Below, one piece after another: positions 34,553-41,737 of a stretch of DNA of 64,000 nt (position 1 is its first letter; each line of letters begins with the position of its first letter). The DNA is from Catalinimonas sp038039535 (GTDB taxonomy: Bacteria > Bacteroidota > Bacteroidia > Cytophagales > Cyclobacteriaceae), in NCBI RefSeq assembly GCF_038039535.1, contig NZ_JBBPHP010000016.1, positions 67,346-131,345 of the forward strand. Direction: 5' to 3'. A model generated the notes under the pieces. The model did not search any database, was not told where the DNA came from, and saw only the letters and a list, made by a program, of their open reading frames with translations. The translations under genes and the position numbers were made by a program.

Positions 34553-34588
34553 ATAAAAAAAAGTGCCCCCTACTTAAGCAGCACCTTT
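34553..34588 (-). terminator. Intrinsic terminator (array unit)
   Basis: GCACCTTT (34581-34588) pairs with AAAGTGC (34560-34566) with one mismatch; the minus strand then has a run of eight T. Confidence 0.6.
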
Positions 34589-34667
34589 CCTCTAGAAATT
34601 TTAAATTAAATACAAACGGTTATTATATAGACTGCATAAGACATTAAAAAGATAGGGAGTGTAGAAA

Positions 34668-34694
34668 AGAAAAACCCAGAAATATTTTTCTGGG
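34668..34694 (-). terminator. Intrinsic terminator (array unit)
   Basis: A perfect stem, CCCAGAAA (34675-34682) with TTTCTGGG (34687-34694) and a 4-nt loop, followed on the minus strand by TTTTTCTTTTC. Confidence 0.75.
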
Positions 34695-34732
34695 ATAAAA
34701 AGCAATATAAATGGGAACAAATAGCTTTTTGA

Positions 34733-34741
34733 TATAAATAG
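34733..34741 (-). promoter_or_regulatory. CTATTTATA box in the hairpin array
   Basis: Located about 40 nt upstream of the perfect hairpin at 34675-34694, with a T6 run just upstream. Confidence 0.4.
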
Positions 34742-34852
34742 ATAAGCAACAAAAAAGGCTCCGTGTACGTACACAATAGCAGAATACTTATAATAATTAG
34801 ATTGTTTAGTGACAATGCCATTTTATTAAGTCCCTTCAATCAGGAGGGATTT

Positions 34853-34890
34853 TCTTATTAAAAAAAGGTAGCAATCACCTGACTACTACC
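34853..34890 (-). terminator. Intrinsic terminator behind gene 34947-35180
   Basis: On the minus strand AAAGGTAG and CTACCTTT pair (about 34885-34892 with 34864-34871) and a T7 run follows. It ends the short early minus-strand operon. Confidence 0.7.
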
Positions 34891-34946
34891 TTTCTGATTG
34901 TTATTTGATAATTCAGTTAAAAAAATAATGACAAATCTTAAATTCT

Positions 34947-35180
34947 TTAGTTCAAATTCATCTGCACAAAGTTTTCCTCAAAAAACGTTGATAGAAAATA
35001 AAACTCTGTTTGATCAAAATTCATGATCCCTGCTTTCAGCTTTTCAACTATATCTATAATCACTTCTACTGTATAATTATCTTCTATATCAGTACTGATA
35101 TTGCTCATATGCAGGTGCTGATTAGTTTTGAAGAAGGAGAGATAGAAGAGTAGTTCAGGATTGAATAGTAACTGTTTCAT
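34947..35180 (-). CDS. Small early phage protein, unknown
   Basis: 77 aa. It starts MKQLLFNPELLFYLSFF and is acidic afterwards (DIEDNYTVEVIIDIVEKLKAG). No family recognised. It lies 40 nt downstream of gene 35221-35694 on the same strand and is followed by a good terminator, which supports a real transcription unit. Confidence 0.5.
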   Translation of the reverse strand: MKQLLFNPELLFYLSFFKTNQHLHMSNISTDIEDNYTVEVIIDIVEKLKAGIMNFDQTEFYFLSTFFEENFVQMNLN

Positions 35181-35220
35181 AACTAGCTGTTTATTTGATT
35201 GAAAATATATTGATGGTGAA

Positions 35221-35694
35221 TTAAGCTGCTACGATAATATTCTTAATAATCTGTTCTATTCTGAATTCCTTCTTAACTAGTTCTTCAAGCTTATTACAAA
35301 ACTTATCTATGTCTTTGATCAGGAAGTAATTAAGATATATCTCATTTGAACTGTAAAACTTCTCATACACAAAGTTGTAATCACTTAAAATATCAGGTAT
35401 TGTTACTTCTCTTTTCTCAAGCATTCGTGCGAATTGTGTGTATAATGATGTATTAGGAATGTTGATAAATTCTTTGATGTCGTGATCATAATGAAATAGG
35501 ATAACAGTACTATCTGAGAACACTAATCTATCATCAACAGGACAATCCGTAAATCTGAAATATATAGCATCGTGCCAGCTTTTTTCAGGTGATAAGAGAT
35601 AGTCTATGTATCTATTCTTTGTTCTTGTATATCTCTTTTCAAAGTCTTTAACAGCTTCGTCATATGTCCAGATTTTTGATATTTCATTGTTCAT
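35221..35694 (-). CDS. Early phage protein, unknown
   Basis: 157 aa, mixed alpha/beta, rich in Tyr/Phe/Asp (TYDEAVKDFEKRYTRTKNRYIDYLL; AIYFRFTDCPVDDRLVF). No family recognised. ATG at 35694; the AT-rich control region lies upstream. It is probably expressed early, together with the 77-aa gene. Confidence 0.6.
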   Translation of the reverse strand: MNNEISKIWTYDEAVKDFEKRYTRTKNRYIDYLLSPEKSWHDAIYFRFTDCPVDDRLVFSDSTVILFHYDHDIKEFINIPNTSLYTQFARMLEKREVTIPDILSDYNFVYEKFYSSNEIYLNYFLIKDIDKFCNKLEELVKKEFRIEQIIKNIIVAA

Positions 35695-36222
35695 AGTATT
35701 GTGTATGTTTAGTTTAGAAGTATGTATATCGTTGCTATACAGAGATATGAGAGATAGACTATAAGTAGTATATCAGGTCTGTGATTTAGAACTTTCTGAA
35801 TCTTCTTTAAAGTTTTGAATAATCTTTTATATATCAGTTCTATCATTTCTAGTTGACATATTATTATAATGCTAACATACATGCTTATACTGATATATAC
35901 AATACATTGTTGTTAGTACTTGTTAGAGATGTATGTCTAACAGAATCGTTTAATAAAGCTTTATATATAACTTTTCTAATATTTTTTAATTAAAAAATGT
36001 GGTTATGATGATATAATTTTAATTAAAAATTTTTGCACTGTGTGAATGCTTGTTAGAAACAAAGATTTGTCAAGATGACAAAGTAAAAAGAATGGAAATC
36101 AGAAGTAATTGTAAAGGTCTTAGGTTTTGTATTTTTTGTCTAACAGGAAAATTGAATAGGGCCTGAAAAAAAATTGAAAATATTTTAAAAAATTTTTGGC
36201 AGGTGCTGATAATTGGGTATAA
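35695..36222. other. AT-rich gene-free control region with palindromes
   Basis: About 530 bases without a gene. An inverted repeat TGTTAGA/TCTAACA (35921-35927 with 35936-35942) and further TTGTTAGA and TCTAACAG half sites (near 36048 and 36140) look like operator sites. ATTTTTTAATTAAAAAAT (35981-35998) is an 18-bp perfect palindrome; TTTTAATTAAAA near 36017 is a second one. Confidence 0.45.
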
Positions 36223-36253
36223 AAAAACCTCCCCGTAAATGTTTTGGGAGGTT
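36223..36253 (-). terminator. Intrinsic terminator behind gene 36277-36711
   Basis: AACCTCCC (36226-36233) pairs with GGGAGGTT (36246-36253); the minus-strand side continues in a T7 run. Confidence 0.8.
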
Positions 36254-36276
36254 GGGAAGTGGTGTAGGGGTGGTAG

Positions 36277-36711
36277 TTAAAGTATCTTAACCTCTATATT
36301 GTAGCAGAATGGATAAGAGAGTAAATTCTGTTTAATACTTTCCACATTTGTTAACCTTTCTTTTATTTTTTCTATTTCCTGATAATCAGTATTTAACCCA
36401 ATCTGAGTATTTAAATTTTCTATAGAATGATTAATAGTTTTTATTAGTAGCTGTAATTCGTCTGAACTAAGAGTATAGAATTCGTTCAATCCAATATCCT
36501 TCCACTGCATAGCTGAAGCTTCACTAAACCATCTACTAGGTTGATCCTTATAAAGAATATCCTGCCAATTATTATTGTCGTTAACCCATTTTAAAAAATT
36601 ATTTTGTTCATCATCTGTACCTTTTGATACACCAAAATTAACAATAGCTTTTGCATATCCTGTTTTAAAATTTCCATTATCTGATACTAGATTTTCATAA
36701 CTGTTATACAT
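36277..36711 (-). CDS. Early phage protein, unknown
   Basis: 144 aa, predicted helical, with a C-terminal coiled coil (IENLNTQIGLNTDYQEIEKIKERLTN). The N-terminal half (GYAKAIVNFGVSKGTDDEQNNFLKWVND) is not assigned. It is divergent from the replication gene across the repeat-bearing region and ends at a strong terminator. It could be a regulator or replication accessory. Confidence 0.55.
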   Translation of the reverse strand: MYNSYENLVSDNGNFKTGYAKAIVNFGVSKGTDDEQNNFLKWVNDNNNWQDILYKDQPSRWFSEASAMQWKDIGLNEFYTLSSDELQLLIKTINHSIENLNTQIGLNTDYQEIEKIKERLTNVESIKQNLLSYPFCYNIEVKIL

Positions 36712-37040
36712 GGTGTTTAAAATAGTTTGGTTGTGATTAGTTAACCATCTAATAAAGTAAAAATCAGTCTACATTAGAATACCTACTTATCAGTTTTTTT
36801 CTTTTTATCCACCTATCTAAAAAAACGGTCTACATTAGAATAGGTAATTAACCAGTATTGGAAAGTTGAAAAAATGGATTAACATAAAAATAAATATATG
36901 TTTTAAAAATCGGTCTACATTAGGGTATCTCCTCCTCTTTTCTTCTATTCTAATGTAGACTGGTTTTTAAAATCCTTAATAATTACTATCCTTTTATATA
37001 AAATAATTGTCTTAATAGAGGAACTAACAGAAAGTAGTTA

Positions 37041-37051
37041 CTATTTATTAA
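37041..37051 (+). promoter_or_regulatory. CTATTTATTAA box upstream of the replication gene
   Basis: A variant of the phage box, on the coding strand about 180 nt before the start at 37230. Confidence 0.35.
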
Positions 37052-37095
37052 TAAGTGATTTCAACGGAATCATTTTTTCTATTAAGAGTTTAAAA

Positions 37096-37130
37096 ACAGT
37101 CTGGTAAGGGTAGCTCCCTTACCGGAGTGT
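37096..37130 (+). promoter_or_regulatory. Leader hairpin of the replication gene
   Basis: A perfect 8-bp stem GGTAAGGG (37103-37110)/CCCTTACC (37116-37123), loop TAGCT. It can be extended outward with ACA/TGT and TCT/GGA around one G-G mismatch. It is not followed by a T-run, so RNA structure rather than termination is likely. Confidence 0.5.
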
Positions 37131-37229
37131 TTAAAAAAGAATGACTCAAATAGAAAGGATTTCAAAAAGATCATTAAACTTTTATAGCCATAGTCGCTAA
37201 AATAAAAAAAATAGAAAAAATGAAAGTAC

Positions 37230-39356
37230 TTGAAAAAGAAAGATCAATCGTATTTTACGATACTCAAACCTGTAAATCTGGATCTCCCATTACTACTTGA
37301 TTCAGCAAATGAATTTGAAGTAGCTAAAAATCAAAAAATTCAAAAAGATACCTACACCGTTAATAATTCAATTGTAGGTGAAAAAAAGTTTGACGTAGTT
37401 AAAGGTGCTGTTAAAATCAAAGCAAAGACCTTTAAGAAGCACTTACCCAAACTTTATTACATTCTCCACATTATTCAGAATCAAATCATTAATAATTCTG
37501 AATACTCCCACAATTCCTATGTTAACCTAGATTCCCAAATTCTTAAAGGGATATTGGGTAGTGAATACAGGAAATACCTTAATGTTCTGTTATATCTGAA
37601 TGTCATTGAATCGAATGAATCATATTATTATGGTACAGATATAGATAATTATAGTAAGTCTTACCGATACACTGAGGACTATAGAAAGGCAAATAAAGAA
37701 GTATATAAAGTAGATGATCCCAAAGGTCAGATAATGAAAAATGCTTCAAATGTTTGGGCTAGGAAAACTCAGAATTTAGTTAAACATCAGGATCATATTC
37801 AAAAGCTTCATAGTGAGTTCACCAGCTTACTAAATAACTTTGATAGTGATAATGCTTATAAATATATAAATCACTGTAGAGGTCTTGAAATACCCGTAAA
37901 AGACAAAGTTATAAGTAAAGGTAAGTTCTACTTTGTTGAAAAGAACAGAACATTCAACGATGAAATTCAGAAGGATTATAAACAGAAGGTAGCAGCTATA
38001 TCAAATAATGAATCTTACTTCAAGTCTGATGCTGTAAACCGTATCCACAATAATTTTACTGAGTTACCTCGAATATTGGTCCCATTTATTAAGGATCATA
38101 GCGGTTACTCTATGATTGAATTAGATGCATCAGCTAGTCTAATATGTATCCTGTATAGAAATCTGGTAAAGTATAAGGAAAAATATAAAAAAGAAGGTGT
38201 TATTAAAGATATGGGATCATATGATTATGAACTATCATTGCTTAACCACACCTTAAGTTACACCCCTGATCAACCTAATAAAAAGGATATATATAATTTA
38301 ATCCTGTCAAAAATAGATCAACCTGAATGGACTAGAGACGATGTAAAGGAAAGAATGTTCTCTACCTTCTTATTTCAGGTTAAAGAGAAAGACAGTACTA
38401 TTAAAACAGCTTTTTCATCACTGTTTCCACTGATCACCAAGGTAATTGTACATATCCGTAAAGGTGGTCATGATGTATTTTCACGTGATCTTATGAAACT
38501 TGAATCAAAAGTCTTTCAAAGCATCTGGAAAAGAATTCCTGTTGAAGTTGATGGGTGTTCCTGGATACCTAAACACGATGCAATCTTAGTTGATAAGTCA
38601 TCATCAGAAGAGGTCAAAGCAATTATGATAGAAGAATTATCAATTTTTACAGGGCTAAAAGCCTGGGTAAAGGATAAGGATCATCAACAAACATATGATG
38701 AAATAATACAAAACCTTGAATCTATGAAAGGATATTCATCTATGAAAAAAGTTGAATATCAAAGCAAAGTTTCTAGCAATGTGACAGAAGATATGAGACT
38801 TGAAAAGCGTATTGAAAGATTAGAAAAAGCGGTTAATACTGAGATAGATGAAAATGATTTATTTGATACTATATACAAGCAGTCAAGTATCGAACAATTA
38901 GAACAGATTAACGTAAATAAAAATAATACAAATGATATGAACATTAACCAAAACCAAAAAGAAGAAGTAGAACTTAGTGATTACGACAGTGATCAGGATA
39001 CAGTAGAAGATATTTCAAATACGTTTGAGCGGAAATATGATCCTGTAAAAGGATATTATTATGAAGGTTATTCCCCGAACTTAGCTAAGATTGAGAACCC
39101 TGATACGCCTCTTGATTCAATAGAATTGAATGGTTCTGAAAGATGGTATCTCTATGAGATTATGCTCGATTATTATAACGGGATTTCAAGTTTCACCTGG
39201 GATTTTACAAGGAATAGAATGATTGATCGTGATTCGTTCTTTGGCTTAATGTCAGATCCTGATCACCACACTAAGATTAGATTCAATAAAAATATTATGG
39301 AAAATGTTCGTGATATAATTTTACGTGCAAAACAAAAAGAATTGGCTGTAGCATAA
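37230..39356 (+). CDS. Replication protein with divergent PolA-like palm
   Basis: 708 aa. The middle has signs of a family A polymerase core: RIHNNFTELPRILVPFI then GYSMIELDASASLICIL (motif A-like Asp, about residue 300); DDVKERMFSTFLFQV...AFSSLFPLITKVI (motif B-like fingers); and WIPKHDAILVD (motif C-like HDxI, about 450). No exonuclease domain is visible. The C-terminal 200 residues are acidic and coiled. The start is TTG at 37230; an ATG at 37220 opens only a 25-codon frame. It is followed by a terminator. Probably the phage replicase or a primase-polymerase; the assignment rests on motifs. Confidence 0.6.
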   Translation: MKKKDQSYFTILKPVNLDLPLLLDSANEFEVAKNQKIQKDTYTVNNSIVGEKKFDVVKGAVKIKAKTFKKHLPKLYYILHIIQNQIINNSEYSHNSYVNLDSQILKGILGSEYRKYLNVLLYLNVIESNESYYYGTDIDNYSKSYRYTEDYRKANKEVYKVDDPKGQIMKNASNVWARKTQNLVKHQDHIQKLHSEFTSLLNNFDSDNAYKYINHCRGLEIPVKDKVISKGKFYFVEKNRTFNDEIQKDYKQKVAAISNNESYFKSDAVNRIHNNFTELPRILVPFIKDHSGYSMIELDASASLICILYRNLVKYKEKYKKEGVIKDMGSYDYELSLLNHTLSYTPDQPNKKDIYNLILSKIDQPEWTRDDVKERMFSTFLFQVKEKDSTIKTAFSSLFPLITKVIVHIRKGGHDVFSRDLMKLESKVFQSIWKRIPVEVDGCSWIPKHDAILVDKSSSEEVKAIMIEELSIFTGLKAWVKDKDHQQTYDEIIQNLESMKGYSSMKKVEYQSKVSSNVTEDMRLEKRIERLEKAVNTEIDENDLFDTIYKQSSIEQLEQINVNKNNTNDMNINQNQKEEVELSDYDSDQDTVEDISNTFERKYDPVKGYYYEGYSPNLAKIENPDTPLDSIELNGSERWYLYEIMLDYYNGISSFTWDFTRNRMIDRDSFFGLMSDPDHHTKIRFNKNIMENVRDIILRAKQKELAVA

Positions 39357-39362
39357 AAAGTA

Positions 39363-39402
39363 GGGGGAGTACCAAAACGTACACCCCCACAATTTTTTAT
39401 AA
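39363..39402 (+). terminator. Intrinsic terminator behind the replication gene
   Basis: GGGGG-A-GTAC pairs with GTAC-A-CCCCC around CAAAAC, then ACAATTTTTT. It starts a few bases after the stop codon. Confidence 0.8.
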
Positions 39403-39455
39403 AATACTTTCTTCCAAAAATGGAATATAGGTAAGGGTGTGTCAATTTTGGGACA

Positions 39456-39485
39456 CCCCTGTACGAAAATGTACGGGGTTAACTT
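39456..39485 (+). terminator. Second hairpin, CCCC(T)GTAC/GTACGGGG
   Basis: The stem surrounds GAAAAT and is followed by TTAACTTTTT. The inner GTAC-n6-GTAC repeats that of the first terminator, so it may also be a protein site. Confidence 0.55.
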
Positions 39486-39620
39486 TTTAACACCTGTGAA
39501 TATTATTTAGAATCATTATAAATTACATAATTATATAAAATTTTTCTCCCTGATTATCAGATAGTTAGAAAATATTCAAGGTCAATATATTAAAATAAAG
39601 AGTTTTTCTTGAAGTCGCTT

Positions 39621-39631
39621 CTATTTATTAA
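39621..39631 (+). promoter_or_regulatory. CTATTTATTAA box before the antirepressor leader
   Basis: It lies directly upstream of the structured leader, 107 nt before the ATG at 39738. Confidence 0.4.
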
Positions 39632-39632
39632 T

Positions 39633-39720
39633 GAGACGACAGATTGAAAAACTTTACAGCTTTACGCTGTCGGGCAGTTAGGTTTCTTCGTCGTCTCCCT
39701 TTCTGCCCGTTTTAATTTTA
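39633..39720 (+). promoter_or_regulatory. Structured leader of the antirepressor gene (pseudoknot or attenuator)
   Basis: Three pairings are seen: GAGACGAC (39633-39640) with GTCGTCTC (39690-39697); ACAGC (39656-39660) with GCTGT (39666-39670); and CGGGCAG (39671-39677) with CTGCCCG (39703-39709). The third crosses the first, giving an H-type pseudoknot, and taken alone it resembles a terminator followed by TTTTAATTTT. Control of the antirepressor by RNA structure is inferred. Confidence 0.6.
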
Positions 39721-39737
39721 TTTAAAATTTAAAGACG

Positions 39738-40532
39738 ATGAATTATGTAACAAGTCAAACAGGTAGTACTGATCTAGTCTACCACACTTCACCACCACAG
39801 GAACAATTACTTTCTGGAAGACAACTACACGCTGAACTCAATTCAAATAAGGACTTCACTACTTGGATGAAGTATCAGATAGACCGCTTCAACTTAGAAG
39901 AAGGAAGAGATTATATAGTAACCTCCATAGATGGAGGTAACCCTAACGGTGGAAGAAAAGAGTTAACAGAATACGGTTTAAAATCTATCACTTATCAGTT
40001 AATTAAATCATCTGATACCGGAACGGAGGGAATGCGTACAAGATGCGAACTAATATCAAAAGCAACTGAATATGATAAGTTAATGAATTCTGCCTCCCTT
40101 TTTCAAAACCCTGAATTCTTTAGAAGTATAGCAAACACACTTGAAGAAAATCAAAAGCTTACTTACCAGAATCAGCAACTAGAATCTGATAATAAAAAGA
40201 TGCAGCCAGCCTTTGAATACTGTCAAGATGTAAAAAATACGGATGATCTATTCACCATTCAGGAAGTTTCTAAGCTATTAAATTTTAAAGGGGTAGGTCC
40301 CAATAAACTCTTTGAAATCCTGCGAAATGAAAGAATCCTGCAAAGTGGTAAATACAAAAATCAACCTTATAGTAGTGTAACAGACCGTTTTATTCTAAGA
40401 GAATATGAGTTTTACGGTAAAGATGATAAGGTTAGAATAGGACACAGGACTTACGCAACAATGAGAGGTAAGGCTTACTGCTCAAAACTGCTCAAAAGAT
40501 TAGGATACACCCAGAAACATAAAAGCAATTAA
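39738..40532 (+). CDS. Phage antirepressor (AntA N-terminus, KilAC-type C-terminus)
   Basis: 264 aa. The AntA domain (PF08346) spans about residues 24-95 with LSGRQLHAELNSNKDFTTWMK, DRFNLEEGRDYIV and GGRKELTEYGL. A helical linker follows, then a DNA-binding C-terminal domain (FTIQEVSKLLNFKGVGPNKLFEIL; YATMRGKAYCSKLLKRLGY). Antirepressors of this type inactivate lysogenic repressors. It heads the plus-strand early operon that runs to 41472. Confidence 0.88.
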   Translation: MNYVTSQTGSTDLVYHTSPPQEQLLSGRQLHAELNSNKDFTTWMKYQIDRFNLEEGRDYIVTSIDGGNPNGGRKELTEYGLKSITYQLIKSSDTGTEGMRTRCELISKATEYDKLMNSASLFQNPEFFRSIANTLEENQKLTYQNQQLESDNKKMQPAFEYCQDVKNTDDLFTIQEVSKLLNFKGVGPNKLFEILRNERILQSGKYKNQPYSSVTDRFILREYEFYGKDDKVRIGHRTYATMRGKAYCSKLLKRLGYTQKHKSN

Positions 40533-40584
40533 TGCCAAAATTCACGGCAAACATTAAAAAAGAAGAAAAATTAATAAACTAAAA

Positions 40585-41124
40585 ATGAAAAATTATGAAA
40601 AAAATGGATTACAATTCCTGATTAAAGAAGATGATCTATACGTTACAGCTGATTCAGTTTTCAAAAAACTGGGTTACGACAATTCCAATAAACAAAGATG
40701 GTTTCAAAAAAATATAACTGAAAAGTACAATAGGTTTGATGACTACTTTTTTGATGAAAAATTAGGTCTATGTGTTCAGGTTGAAGTTATGGAAGAAGTT
40801 TGTATAGAGAGAAAATATAACATAGCAAAAGCAAGTGCAATTGCTGATCAATTAAGTACCGAGTATCATAATTTCATCAAAAATCATGACTGGATAGAAG
40901 ATTCTGATGATACTTTTTACAATGAAAATCTTCAGCCAAAAATTTCTGAAGCACTTGAAAATATTCAACCGAAAAAAATTGCAGCAGTAGATTTCAAATT
41001 GTTTGAACTCCCTGATAGACTTGTGATCAACGGCAAAGAATATGTCAGCAAAGAAAGTGTAGAGAAAGATTTTGTAGAGGCATCGATGAAATTAGAAGCT
41101 ATGAAAAATTTGCTGGAAGCATGA
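40585..41124 (+). CDS. Early phage protein, possibly BRO/antirepressor-related
   Basis: 179 aa. The N-terminus (LQFLIKEDDLYVTADSVFKKLGYDNSNKQRWFQKNI) resembles the compact DNA-binding start of BRO-like phage regulators, though weakly. The C-terminal helix is charged. It follows the antirepressor gene by 52 nt and overlaps the next mini-gene by 4 nt (ATGA). Role unknown. Confidence 0.5.
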   Translation: MKNYEKNGLQFLIKEDDLYVTADSVFKKLGYDNSNKQRWFQKNITEKYNRFDDYFFDEKLGLCVQVEVMEEVCIERKYNIAKASAIADQLSTEYHNFIKNHDWIEDSDDTFYNENLQPKISEALENIQPKKIAAVDFKLFELPDRLVINGKEYVSKESVEKDFVEASMKLEAMKNLLEA

Positions 41125-41261
41125 GATATATACTAATATATATGATAACAATCCTGTTATTGTTCAACATGTACGTGTCTAATGTGTATAGTTTTGAAAG
41201 GAATTATGAAGTGCTGCGACTTCACATAAAAAAGCAAAGTAAAACAGAGATTAATGTTTAA
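41121..41261 (+). CDS. 46-aa single-pass membrane peptide
   Basis: A short frame from an ATG sharing ATGA with the previous stop to TAA at 41261, which overlaps the next start by 8 nt. The first ~20 residues (RYILIYMITILLLFNMYVS) form a membrane helix; the remainder is charged. Tight packing on both sides supports translation. A holin- or spanin-like role is possible, but only because no other lysis gene is recognised. Confidence 0.55.
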   Translation: MRYILIYMITILLLFNMYVSNVYSFERNYEVLRLHIKKQSKTEINV

Positions 41262-41472
41262 TTTTTTTAAAAAGAAAAAAGATAAATACTTCTTCAGACA
41301 ACACACTTCAGAATTTTGGAGAAATGAAAATCCTGTTATAGCTCAAGATGAAATAGTAATAGATATAGATAGTGATTGTATCAAAATCGGAGATGGAAAA
41401 AGTAAATGGAGCGAATTAATAGGTGTAAAATGGATATCCGCAAAGGATTTGAAAAACGTCAAAAAAAGATAA
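41254..41472 (+). CDS. Stand-alone Mtd_N-like domain protein
   Basis: 72 aa. It contains the beta-prism-like pattern of the Mtd N-terminal domain (FRQHTSEFWRNENPVIAQDEIVIDIDSDCIKIGDGKSKWSEL), the same pattern that begins the spike gene at 41738, after a basic FFKKKKD start. It is a free-standing copy in the early operon, so it may be a decoy, adaptor or relic of the spike gene. It is followed by a CTATTTATA box and a terminator. Confidence 0.6.
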   Translation: MFNFFKKKKDKYFFRQHTSEFWRNENPVIAQDEIVIDIDSDCIKIGDGKSKWSELIGVKWISAKDLKNVKKR

Positions 41473-41476
41473 CACA

Positions 41477-41485
41477 CTATTTATA
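41477..41485 (+). promoter_or_regulatory. CTATTTATA box followed by a terminator
   Basis: The box lies 4 nt after the stop of the Mtd_N mini-gene and the hairpin begins about 17 nt later; there is no room for a gene, as in the minus-strand array at 34443-34946. Confidence 0.4.
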
Positions 41486-41501
41486 ATTGTTAATCTCAAC
41501 C

Positions 41502-41548
41502 ACCTCCCCGATAAACATTTGAGCCAAAAAAATGTGGGAGGTTTTTTT
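41502..41548 (+). terminator. Intrinsic terminator of the early plus-strand operon
   Basis: CCTCCC (41503-41508) with GGGAGG (41536-41541), extended inside by ACATTT (41515-41520)/AAATGT (41530-41535), and a T7 run. Confidence 0.85.
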
Positions 41549-41553
41549 ATTGA

Positions 41554-41591
41554 ACAAAAAAAAGTCTGGGGAAAAAATAAAACCCAGACTT
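41554..41591 (-). terminator. Minus-strand terminator (perfect 9-bp stem)
   Basis: AAGTCTGGG (41562-41570) pairs with CCCAGACTT (41583-41591); the minus strand then has a run of eight T. It faces the plus-strand terminator and insulates the spike genes. Confidence 0.75.
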
Positions 41592-41715
41592 CTTAAACAA
41601 TAAACTAATACACTTAAAATAACCTTATGACTGATGTAAATATCAGCACCCCCTGAATAATATACCCACCATTTTTCCCTTAAAAATTACGCTGTAAGCA
41701 AACATCAAAGCCATG

Positions 41716-41724
41716 CTATTTATA
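41716..41724 (+). promoter_or_regulatory. CTATTTATA box before the spike gene
   Basis: Gap to the TTG at 41738 is 13 nt, matching the minus-strand late genes although this gene is on the plus strand. Confidence 0.5.
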
Positions 41725-41737
41725 TAAAAATAGGTAA

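Larger units (their letters stand above)
34443..34946. other. Gene-poor array of hairpins and CTATTTATA boxes
   Basis: About 500 bases with no convincing gene. On the minus strand four hairpin terminators (listed separately) alternate with boxes at 34733-34741, a variant near 34621-34631 (CTATATAATA), 34542-34550 and 34444-34452. Each box-to-hairpin unit is about 65-90 nt, so short untranslated RNAs or a serial attenuator are possible. Confidence 0.5.
36712..37229. other. Repeat-bearing control region, candidate origin
   Basis: No gene. It holds four copies of GTCTACATTAGAATA (36767-36781, 36828-36842, 36913-36927 with two changes, 36946-36960 inverted), each preceded by a T/A run. A near-consensus DnaA box (TTATCCACC, 36805-36813) and a strong hairpin in the leader of the replication gene are also present. 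It lies between divergent genes. Confidence 0.6.

Noticed and set aside
34606..34839. 77-aa hydrophobic open frame on the minus strand
   Set aside because: A strong minus-strand terminator (34668-34694) and a CTATTTATA box lie inside it, and other frames are equally open because the DNA is AT-rich. A holin is conceivable but unsupported.
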